A DNA stretch of 31,406 bases from RI-92 sp040235555 (GTDB lineage Bacteria > Pseudomonadota > Gammaproteobacteria > UBA6429 > Thiohalophilaceae). The translations under genes and the position numbers were made by a program. Positions 12,960 through 19,126 of the stretch are shown piece after piece. Under the pieces are notes generated by a model. The model was not told the origin of the DNA. It saw nothing but the letters and a program-made list of their open reading frames with translations, and ran no database searches. The DNA is taken from positions 1 through 31,406 of the forward strand of contig JBECKZ010000083.1 of the NCBI GenBank assembly GCA_040235555.1, in the 5' to 3' direction. Every line of letters starts with the position of its first letter. Positions within the stretch are counted from its first letter, which is position 1.

Positions 12960-14141
12960 ATGGAACGTACACCACTTCAAACCTCATCTCTTGCTCGTGA
13001 TGTCTACGCTTTAACCGACATAGATACATTAGAAGAAGCCTACCGAATATTAAACACCAACTACAAAGGCGCATTTGAATTTAGCAGCAACGATTTAGTG
13101 AAAGGTCGTACCGGTGGTCCGGGATTAATCAAATGCAGGACTGCCTTCGGCTTCACGCTCATTGGCAAAGGCAAATATGAGGGTGAATACTTTATCATCT
13201 TCCGTGGAACGCAGTATCTTGCAGATTGGTTGACCAACCTAAATGTTCTCGTAAGCCGCTCAGCATGTGGAGAACCTGTGCATGATGGATTCAATCAGGC
13301 CTTCATGAGCATGAAACCCCAAATCACTAATTTTATGAACGCATTACCCAAAGGTAAAATTAAAGCAATTCACTGTATCGGTCATAGCCTGGGTGGCGCA
13401 ATCGCGACAATTTGCGCTGAATGGATCACCAAGACCTATGGTTACAAGCCATATTTATACACTTTCGGAAGTCCGAGGGTTGGTCTGATTGGTTTTGCCG
13501 ATATGTGTACTAAACGTGTCGGTGTCAATAAAATATTTCGTGTTTATCACAAAACTGACATTGTGCCGTTTATTCCGACCTGGCCGTTTTATCACACCCC
13601 CAGTTTCGGACTGGATTACTATTTATACTCGCCAGGCAACATCCCATGGGCCACCTACCATAATATGGGTAAGTATGTTGAAAGTATTTCAAAAATCGGT
13701 GATTCCTGGAAATTACTGGCTGCACACAGACATGAAAAGCATTCTGAGGCGAGCATTATCAATTGGTTGAAACATAATACAGTGACAGGCCTTTCTATTA
13801 CCGCCCTGGAGTTATTAAATGAGGCAGTCTTGTTCGTATTAAAGAAATGTATGAAAGGAGCTGGCTGGATTCTTTCTGACGGATTTTCCACAACATTTAC
13901 GTTATTGGATAAAATCGCTTATATACTTCATTCCTCTATCGATATTTCGAAGAAAATATCCGAATGGGTAGTGCATCTTATCCGTAGGATGCTCCAAATA
14001 CTTGGTTATGGCCACATCGTTGAAGCCGGCGACTTATCCCGTGAGTACATAAGGGATGTTTTCATAAAAATCCAGCATAAAGTAAACGCATATGCCAAAG
14101 ATGCACTCAGTCAGACTTTAGTAAAAGGAAGAGCGATCTGA
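12960..14141 (+). CDS. Class 3 (fungal-type) lipase with hydrophobic C-terminal region
   Basis: The start is ATG 12960; 24 upstream codons are open but overlap the previous gene. The 393-aa protein has the class 3 lipase core: FIIFRGTQYLADWLTNLNV oxyanion-side motif (about 79-96), nucleophile elbow GHSLGGA with Ser143, Asp199 in HKTDIVPFIP and a candidate His233 in YHNMGKY. Beyond residue 270 comes a long segment with several amphipathic or hydrophobic stretches (TALELLNEAVLFVLKKC, VVHLIRRMLQILGYG) that is not part of the lipase fold. There is no signal peptide. A cytoplasmically made lipase with an exported small partner resembles an antibacterial lipase effector module, but no secretion genes are nearby. 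Confidence 0.85.
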   Translation: MERTPLQTSSLARDVYALTDIDTLEEAYRILNTNYKGAFEFSSNDLVKGRTGGPGLIKCRTAFGFTLIGKGKYEGEYFIIFRGTQYLADWLTNLNVLVSRSACGEPVHDGFNQAFMSMKPQITNFMNALPKGKIKAIHCIGHSLGGAIATICAEWITKTYGYKPYLYTFGSPRVGLIGFADMCTKRVGVNKIFRVYHKTDIVPFIPTWPFYHTPSFGLDYYLYSPGNIPWATYHNMGKYVESISKIGDSWKLLAAHRHEKHSEASIINWLKHNTVTGLSITALELLNEAVLFVLKKCMKGAGWILSDGFSTTFTLLDKIAYILHSSIDISKKISEWVVHLIRRMLQILGYGHIVEAGDLSREYIRDVFIKIQHKVNAYAKDALSQTLVKGRAI

Positions 14142-14150
14142 ATATTTTCG

Positions 14151-14325
14151 AAACTGGGGTCAGAACACAGTTTCTTCTAATATTAAAAACAACTGGTATC
14201 TGACCCCATTTATTGCTAAGAAAAATACATCTTCTATATATTAAATGGTATCACCTGGATTATAGGCACGTTTGGATAAATTAAAGGGGAGAAATGTTTG
14301 GAGTCAGTGTAAAAATAGAAACTCA
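14151..14325 (+). repeat. Direct repeat unit flanking the lipase cluster, right copy
   Basis: It contains an intact palindromic element (AAACTGGGGTCAGAACACAG at 14151-14170 to CTGACCCC at 14200-14207) followed by the 72-nt block 14219-14290 shared with 11197-11268. It starts 9 bp after the lipase stop. The repeat itself accounts for most of the lipase-lectin gap. Confidence 0.85.
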
Positions 14326-14355
14326 GCCGGGTTTAAATTTTCACACACACGACAC

Positions 14356-14955
14356 CTAAAACAATTCACTTATAGGAAACACATACCGCAGATACAGATA
14401 GAAAAACACTAACGAGATCATCAGGATGATGACACCCAGAACAGATGAGCTAACCTTAATGCCGCTTAATGAGACTTCAAGCTCGCTGTTTTTGTCGGCT
14501 GCCTCGCCGGACTTAAATTGCACCCAAGCAAAATAGACCCCAATCGCAACGAGGATCAGCACTATAAAAAAGATAACCCGAGAAGTTATATGTTGCCATT
14601 CGAATACGCGGCTGCGTTGTTTAAGACCGCTTTCGTAATATGTTAGCCCGGACTGGTAAGCCTTCCAGCAGATCGCTTGAGTTTCTTTGTCAGTAATATC
14701 CGCACACCAGACAGGCGGAAAAATCTTAGAGCCATTATTTTTATCAGTTTCCTTTTCCGATGCGGATTTCTGGCCAGGGCCAGAATTAACTTTCTTCGCT
14801 TGCTCAGAATCGGAAAAATGACTTAAGGGCGGTTTAGAATACGAACCATCATCCTCTTTTGCGTCAACGGGTAAGCTTAACGCCATACCCAAGAAGATAA
14901 TCAGCAATAGCAATGCCAGTTGATATTTAACGGAGACAACCTCGTGGAACTTCAT
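14356..14955 (-). CDS. Membrane protein partner of the lectin gene
   Basis: The ATG at 14955 overlaps the lectin gene's stop (TGATG), with GGGAG 8 nt upstream, so translation is coupled. The 199-aa protein has an N-terminal hydrophobic signal/anchor (LALLLLIIFLGMALSLPVDA), a polar Ser/Lys-rich linker, and a short motif with two cysteines (VWCADITDKETQAICWKAYQSG). Two membrane helices follow (about 118-140 and 168-191). I do not recognise the family. The gene order suggests it anchors or presents the lectin-like protein at the membrane; this is inference. Confidence 0.65.
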   Translation of the reverse strand: MKFHEVVSVKYQLALLLLIIFLGMALSLPVDAKEDDGSYSKPPLSHFSDSEQAKKVNSGPGQKSASEKETDKNNGSKIFPPVWCADITDKETQAICWKAYQSGLTYYESGLKQRSRVFEWQHITSRVIFFIVLILVAIGVYFAWVQFKSGEAADKNSELEVSLSGIKVSSSVLGVIILMISLVFFYLYLRYVFPISELF

Positions 14956-15809
14956 CAATTTACTCCCGTAAGATAGGCAATCGCCTCGCGCCTATAAGTC
15001 ATCTGACAATAACCATCGCCGTTACAACGATTCCTTTCACCCTGCCAGAAGCCATTCAGTCCTGGATCCGATCCAGCCAGTTCGTTAATAATATCTTCTA
15101 GCCGCTGGTTATAATTATAGATCCAGTCATTGATCTCAGACTTTTTGGCTCCAGGCTTTGGAAAGTCCAGACCACCGACTTCTACTGACTTCTCGTTACC
15201 TCTCCCTACTTGGGGTCTGAACTGATCAAGCTCCCTCACACGTAGTTTAGTAGTTATACCCAGCTTTGGTGGTTTAGTAACTATATCCAGCTTTTGCAGC
15301 TTACTGTACTTCACCACGCCTATAGCATCCACATAGTTACTTGAGCGACCCCACAGACCAATAATTGGATCCTGCTTTGATCCGCTAAATGAAAACCTGC
15401 TTTGTCCACCTTTGCCACCCCAGGCATACTTTCGCCCTGTACTAGTCATGATCGCTAACGAGTAAACAATTTTTCCGGAAAAGCCATACACTCTTGTGAT
15501 GTATTCACCAGGATTGAGTCTAAATGTACTTGCGATTTTGCCTTCGCCACCATAGGGCATAGTCTGGCTTGTTATTTTACCGTTGCTAAACGTCAATTGA
15601 ATACTGTTTATAACTTTGCTAGAACGGACCGTGATGCTACTTATTGCCTCATGCGTATTTTTTGGCAGTGCCACAAAATGACTGCCGCCCAGTCCGCCCG
15701 CCAGATGACTCATCATCACCGCGGGTTCAGCATGTAAAATCGTCGGTAGAAAGAATGCGATTCCCAGTATAAATATCATCCCACTACAAATGTGCTTCCG
15801 TGATGACAT
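14955..15809 (-). CDS. Secreted jacalin-like lectin-domain protein
   Basis: The 284-aa protein has a clear signal peptide (MIFILGIAFFLPTILHA, cleavage near residue 27). A beta-prism jacalin-type domain follows (about 33-172): GGLGGSHF, ITVRSSKVINSIQLTFSNG, GGEGK, LNPGEYITRVYGFSGKIV, STGRKYAWGGKGG and IIGLWGRSSNYVDAIGV, the usual three-fold repeated Greek-key pattern with YxxxIxV at the end. The C-terminal 110 residues are unlike known lectins and carry NRCNGDGYCQM. AAGGAGG lies 8 nt before the start. Sugar binding is expected from the family; the ligand is unknown. Base composition is AT-rich, unlike valS or tex, which suggests transfer. Confidence 0.8.
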   Translation of the reverse strand: MSSRKHICSGMIFILGIAFFLPTILHAEPAVMMSHLAGGLGGSHFVALPKNTHEAISSITVRSSKVINSIQLTFSNGKITSQTMPYGGEGKIASTFRLNPGEYITRVYGFSGKIVYSLAIMTSTGRKYAWGGKGGQSRFSFSGSKQDPIIGLWGRSSNYVDAIGVVKYSKLQKLDIVTKPPKLGITTKLRVRELDQFRPQVGRGNEKSVEVGGLDFPKPGAKKSEINDWIYNYNQRLEDIINELAGSDPGLNGFWQGERNRCNGDGYCQMTYRREAIAYLTGVN

Positions 15810-15833
15810 AGCCCTCCCCTCCTTGATGTGAAT

Positions 15834-15856
15834 TTGTCATATAGTATAAATGACAA
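15834..15856 (-). promoter_or_regulatory. Dyad over a putative -10 of the lectin operon
   Basis: TTGTCAT (15834-15840) and ATGACAA (15850-15856) are perfect 7-bp inverted arms. On the minus strand TATACT lies between them and could be the -10 of a promoter about 30-40 bp upstream of the lectin start. This arrangement suits a repressor site; no protein is assigned. Confidence 0.4.
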
Positions 15857-15947
15857 GCTGATAATTTTTTAGGAAATAATAATTAAATAGCATCAGAGAA
15901 ATACATGCTCTAATATTAGGGATAAAAGCGAAGGAAGATATTTGGGG

Positions 15948-15972
15948 TCAGAGTAAAATTACATATGTCTAC
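15948..15972 (+). repeat. Single GGGGTCAGAGTAAAATTAC motif
   Basis: A solo copy of the repeat family in the 208-bp gap between the lectin gene and the methyltransferase gene. The matching half TTTACTCTCACACCC lies at 15999-16013, so the whole 15950-16013 may be a decayed palindromic element that reaches to 4 bp from the methyltransferase stop. Confidence 0.5.
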
Positions 15973-16016
15973 CCGGCTCGTTTAGTTGTGTATGAAGTCT
16001 TTACTCTCACACCCAA

Positions 16017-16661
16017 CTATTTCTTTTCAAATACTTGTGTTAACCAGATTGGAGTATGTGCCACGTAGGTCTTTTTAAAACCTGATTCGGTAATCCACTG
16101 CTCGACCTTGATGGGGTCATGCAAGTAAGGCCGAAAGTCAGAACGGATCAATTTCATTAAAAACGCACCCAAGGCAATACCGGCACGTACGTACCAGCGA
16201 TCACGAGGATAGGTCAATGCATAGACCTGCCGGGTTTTGCTCAATGACTTATGGACTAAACCATCCGCATCGGGATAACAGCACACAACCTTGTCCAGTA
16301 TGACCACATCCGCAGCTTCCAGCACTTCCTCCATGTTCATAAAATCAGCCTGGTAGTAACGAGTACGATCGGAAAGGCCGCGTTCCACCGCCCAGGCTTC
16401 AGCTTCTTCAATCATGCTACTGGCAAGATCAATCCCAACCGCCGACTGTGCCCCCCCTTCCAGCAGTGTCTGGTGCAAATGTCCCACGCCACTGCCGATC
16501 TCCAGCACCATTTTGCCGCCATAACCGGCCTGCTGTAATCCTGACAGCAGTTGTTTTTGCGAAGGTTCAAATCCCTTTCGGGAAAAACGTTTGCGATATC
16601 TGCGCGCAAAAAAGGAAAACAACCTGTTGGCGGAGACAGAATGAGGGCAGCAGCAATTCAT
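16017..16661 (-). CDS. Class I SAM-dependent methyltransferase (BchM-like)
   Basis: The 214-aa product has the Rossmann motif I VLEIGSGVGHLHQTLLEGG (about 52-70) followed by VGIDLASSMIEEA (motif II) and the motif-IV-like VVILDKVVCCYPDADGLV. YPRDRWYVRAGIALG and a C-terminal strand pair YVAHTPIWLTQVFEKK close the fold. Order and spacing resemble Mg-protoporphyrin methyltransferase-like small enzymes, but no tetrapyrrole genes are near. The substrate is unknown. The N-terminus carries an odd CCC. It is an isolated gene with repeats on both sides. Confidence 0.78.
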   Translation of the reverse strand: MNCCCPHSVSANRLFSFFARRYRKRFSRKGFEPSQKQLLSGLQQAGYGGKMVLEIGSGVGHLHQTLLEGGAQSAVGIDLASSMIEEAEAWAVERGLSDRTRYYQADFMNMEEVLEAADVVILDKVVCCYPDADGLVHKSLSKTRQVYALTYPRDRWYVRAGIALGAFLMKLIRSDFRPYLHDPIKVEQWITESGFKKTYVAHTPIWLTQVFEKK

Positions 16662-16753
16662 CGGTAATCGGTGTCGAAGTGATTATGTACCTATACTAGC
16701 GTAAAAAAAAACGAGCCCGTAAAATATTCGGGACTAATAGTATAAACAAAGTT

Positions 16754-16875
16754 AAAGGGGTTAGAGCCCTTTATAATTGTGCTCTCTGACCCTGCTACTA
16801 TTTTTTAATTTAATAGGGTCGGAGTGATTTTAATTAAAGCACTTCAGACCCTTTAAACTATTTCTGACCCCAAAT
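16754..16875 (+). repeat. Tandem palindromic repeat units
   Basis: Two hairpins lie next to each other: GGGGTTAGAGCCC.. to GCTCTCTGACCC (16757-16792), and GGGTCGGAGTG (16816-16826) with CACTTCAGACCC (16840-16851). A CTGACCCCAAAT half unit follows at 16864-16875. They fill most of the 350-bp gap 16661-17010; the rest belongs to the small ORF at 16883. Confidence 0.75.
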
Positions 16876-16882
16876 ATTCATG

Positions 16883-17017
16883 TCATCGGCTGTCCACTGC
16901 ATGTTGAGATAAAGCGCCTCGACCTTTTGCCGTGCCCACGGTGTCCTGCGCAGGAGCTTCAGGCTTGAGATGATGTTGGATCATTTGCAGCAGGTCCTGC
17001 TTGCGTGGTTTAGTCAT
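16883..17017 (-). pseudogene. Small ORF overlapping the RRM gene end, probably frameshifted
   Basis: An ATG at 17017 overlaps the RRM stop (ATGACTAA) and reads MTKPRKQDLLQMIQHHLKPEAPAQDTVGTAK.. to a TGA at 16883. A one-base shift after APAQD gives TPWARQKVEALYLNMQWTADD, which looks more protein-like (Trp-rich amphipathic helix) and runs on into a repeat at about 16870. This suggests a short conserved protein, translationally coupled to the RRM gene, that has suffered an indel and lost its natural end. Function unknown. Confidence 0.45.
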
Positions 17018-17291
17018 CGGCATCTGCATACGGCGCATGGCTCGCGCCCGGTTTCGACTCGGCGTATTTCACCCGGATCTTGCTGCCAGCGATGTCCTTG
17101 GCATTCAAGTTTTTGATCGCCGCCTTGGCCTCACCGGGCTTGGGCATCTCGATAAAACCAAATCCCTTGGAAATGCCGGTGACCTTGTCAATGACCAGGT
17201 TGCATGACTGCACGGTGCCATAGGGCTCGAACAATGCCCGCAGCTCTGCCTCGGTGGTGGTGCGGGCAAGATTGCGTACCAGAAGTTTCAT
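17010..17291 (-). CDS. RRM-domain RNA-binding protein
   Basis: The 93-aa protein is a single RNA recognition motif: RNP2 LLVRNL (3-8), EAELRALFEPYGTVQSCNLV, IDKVTGISKGFGFIEM with RNP1 KGFGFIEM (42-49), and AKAAIKNLNAKDIAGSKIRVKYA. A short acidic tail (YADADD) follows. Single-RRM proteins of this kind are glycine-rich cold-shock-type RNA-binding proteins in bacteria. The aromatic RNP1 residues Phe44 and Phe46 are present, so RNA binding should be intact. Its stop overlaps the start of a damaged small ORF. Confidence 0.92.
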   Translation of the reverse strand: MKLLVRNLARTTTEAELRALFEPYGTVQSCNLVIDKVTGISKGFGFIEMPKPGEAKAAIKNLNAKDIAGSKIRVKYAESKPGASHAPYADADD

Positions 17292-17456
17292 GGGTTCACC
17301 GTGTGGATATATCGTCTCGAAAGTATACGTGAAAACGGCCGCCTGTGAAGATGAAAGGGGTTGGAGGCTGGGCTTTTCCCTTTTCGATTGTTGACCATTA
17401 GATTATGCTATTTACAGTAAAATCAAAAAGCACAAGAAATTTACTAAGGGAATACA

Positions 17457-17528
17457 ATGGCTGCTTATCAATATGGAACTGCCGATTTCAAAACCGGGGT
17501 CAGAGCACAATTGTTTCTAATATTTTAA
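17457..17528 (+). pseudogene. Gene start cut by a palindromic repeat
   Basis: AAGGGA precedes an ATG at 17457 that reads MAAYQYGTADFK; from 17491 the frame runs through a repeat element to a TAA at 17526. A promoter-like TTGACC (17391) with TACAGT (17413) lies upstream. The first 11 codons look like the start of a gene whose remainder was lost at the repeat. Family not recognisable. Confidence 0.4.
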
Positions 17529-17553
17529 ATATTCTGTGCTTTGACCCCAATTT
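17491..17553. repeat. ~63-bp palindromic element (GGGGTCAGA family), copy 2
   Basis: It matches 10461-10523 at most positions, including AAACCGGGGTCAG at the left, CACAATTGTT in the arm and CTGTGCT-TGACCCC at the right. It lies in the 397-bp gap 17291-17688, which also holds the truncated ORF at 17457 and the attC-like site at 17612. Confidence 0.8.
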
Positions 17554-17611
17554 AATCGCCCTCTGTCCTTAATTTCCTCTATTTTCCTGTATATGCTATT
17601 AGATAGCAGTA

Positions 17612-17657
17612 ACCTAATACCCGATTTAGCCTGCCGCAGGCTAATTAACTGTTAGAC
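17612..17657 (+). other. attC-like site (degenerate), 46 bp
   Basis: It begins ACCTAATAC and ends TAACTGTTAGAC; the right core GTTAGAC (17651-17657) fits GTTRRRY. The centre TTAGCCTG-CCG-CAGGCTAA is a perfect 8-bp hairpin. Length and end sequences match the site at 9745-9790. The cupin gene starts 30-33 bp downstream. Confidence 0.5.
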
Positions 17658-17687
17658 ACCAGGTAACAGTCTCAGGAGGAAACTAAA

Positions 17688-18077
17688 GTGATGTACTTTA
17701 AAAACCTCAATCAGATAGTCGAGTCACTCGAAACAGATGAATCGACAAAAAACGATCCGATCAAAAGAGCTTTCGTTTTTGATGGGAAACATCTAACTGC
17801 AAATGTCGGAATAGTTCGTGATAGCGGGAATGCGCTTCATACTCAGCAGTACCACGACGAGATACTCGTTATCATTGAAGGCAATGTTGACTTTAAAGTG
17901 GGTAACGAAGTGAAGAAAGTGAGTAAAGGAGATCTGGTATTCATTCCACAAAACACACTACACGGCCCGATACTCGAAGAAGGACAAAGTTTTGCAGCGC
18001 TTTCCGTGTTTGCCCCATATTTTGACAGATCCAAAAACAATATAGCGTGGGACAGAGATTCGGCTTCGGACAAATAA
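17688..18077 (+). CDS. Single-domain cupin protein
   Basis: The 129-aa product has the two cupin motifs: G-NALHTQQYHDEILVIIEG (His52, His56, Glu58 as candidate metal ligands) and GDLVFIPQNTLHGP (His91 region). It is a small beta-barrel that may bind a metal and a small ligand; the reaction is unknown. AGGAGG is 8 nt before GTG 17688 and 11 nt before ATG 17691, so either may start translation. The attC-like site upstream and isolation from other genes suggest a captured cassette gene. The stop is fused to an AAAGGGGTCGGAGTAAAAA repeat. Confidence 0.82.
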   Translation: MMYFKNLNQIVESLETDESTKNDPIKRAFVFDGKHLTANVGIVRDSGNALHTQQYHDEILVIIEGNVDFKVGNEVKKVSKGDLVFIPQNTLHGPILEEGQSFAALSVFAPYFDRSKNNIAWDRDSASDK

Positions 18078-18094
18078 AGGGGTCGGAGTAAAAA
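18076..18094 (+). repeat. Solo AAAGGGGTCGGAGTAAAAA motif at the cupin stop
   Basis: This repeat half-unit begins inside the TAA stop codon of the cupin gene. The same motif ends the left direct repeat at 11262-11280. No partner arm is visible nearby; the rest of the gap to 18304 shows no gene. Confidence 0.6.
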
Positions 18095-18303
18095 CTCGCT
18101 GTATCTACGGTCAGACGAATATTTGAGTTCAGGGCAAAACCCCCTTCAACCTGTGAGTTAACCCTGATCTAGACCACCCTATGCGCTATAGTTTTAACAA
18201 TGGGCCGGTGATCTCTGTCTGTTTCACTCTGACAAGCCCCGGTTGCCGTCGAACAGCAACACCCCGTCTTTCACTCTAGCCAAACTACCATGGACGAAAT
18301 GTA

Positions 18304-18933
18304 ATGAGCCTTTTCTACAAATTTCAGTATCTTGTTGGCATGACACCGTGGGAACGCATGCCGAACCTACCAATAGGCAAACAGGCCGTCGCGCTCCTTG
18401 AGCGGGAAGAGAGAGATCGAAAACCGCCATTCGGGCGCACACTCGATCTTGGCTGCGGCACCGGGTTCTGGTCGGTTCACCTCGCACAACGCGGCTGGGA
18501 AGTCACCGGCGTCGACATCGTCCCGAAGGCGCTACGCACTGCCCGCCAGCGTGCACGCGACGCCGGCGTGGATGCCCAATTCGTCGATGGGAGTATTACG
18601 GCGCTCTCAACAACTGGTGTCGGCTCTGGATTTCGCCTGTTTCTGGACTTTGGTGTGGTACACGGTCTGACACCTGGACAAGTGCAGGCCGTGGGCCGTG
18701 AGGTCACGGCGGTTGCTACCGACGATGCCACGGTCCTGATGTACGCATTCTCGCCGGGTCATCGCGGCCCCTTGCCGCGCGGAATCAGTCGGGAGGAAAT
18801 CGAGCAAGCCTACCACGAATGGACGATCGACGATGAGGAAGCATTCGAATTGGCCCACGCGCCCCGTTTTGTGCAGAAAGCGCAGCCCCACTTTTACTGC
18901 CTGCGCCGCAAACATAATTTGGGGTTCGCGTAA
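18304..18933 (+). CDS. Class I SAM-dependent methyltransferase
   Basis: The 209-aa product carries TLDLGCGTGFWSVHLAQRGWEVTGVDIVPKAL (motifs I and II, about 46-77) and ARDAGVDAQFVDGSI (motif III region). FRLFLDFGVVHGLTPGQ stands in place of the usual motif IV, and the C-terminal half is helical. It belongs with thiopurine/small-molecule-type methyltransferases; the substrate is unknown. It is GC-rich compared with neighbouring accessory genes. The ribosome site is weak, and an alternative start could lie at an internal ATG. Confidence 0.8.
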   Translation: MSLFYKFQYLVGMTPWERMPNLPIGKQAVALLEREERDRKPPFGRTLDLGCGTGFWSVHLAQRGWEVTGVDIVPKALRTARQRARDAGVDAQFVDGSITALSTTGVGSGFRLFLDFGVVHGLTPGQVQAVGREVTAVATDDATVLMYAFSPGHRGPLPRGISREEIEQAYHEWTIDDEEAFELAHAPRFVQKAQPHFYCLRRKHNLGFA

Positions 18934-18960
18934 AAATTAAGTTTTAAAGTTCTAATTAGA

Positions 18961-19094
18961 AAACCGGGTCAGCGAGTACTTAGAACCCTTCGGTTTTACT
19001 CCAGAAGCCCTTCGGGCTTCGTCGAGTACTTCCTGAACCTTGCAGGTTCTGGTTGTACTTAATTCTCCTAGTAGAAAATATTCCTCTCTGACCC
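18961..19094. repeat. Hairpin-array element, short version
   Basis: Outer ends AAACCGGGTCAG and CTGACCC form a long-range inverted pair. Inside lie GAAGCCC-TTC-GGGCTTC and GAACCT-TGC-AGGTTC hairpins separated by GTCGAGTACTTCCT and GGTTGTACTTAATTC linkers. It shares the CTCCAGAAGCCCTTCGGG.. CGAGTACTTCCT block with 23703-23737. Confidence 0.8.
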
Positions 19095-19126
19095 TATTTT
19101 GTTTTTAACTGGGTTAGATGAGTTTG

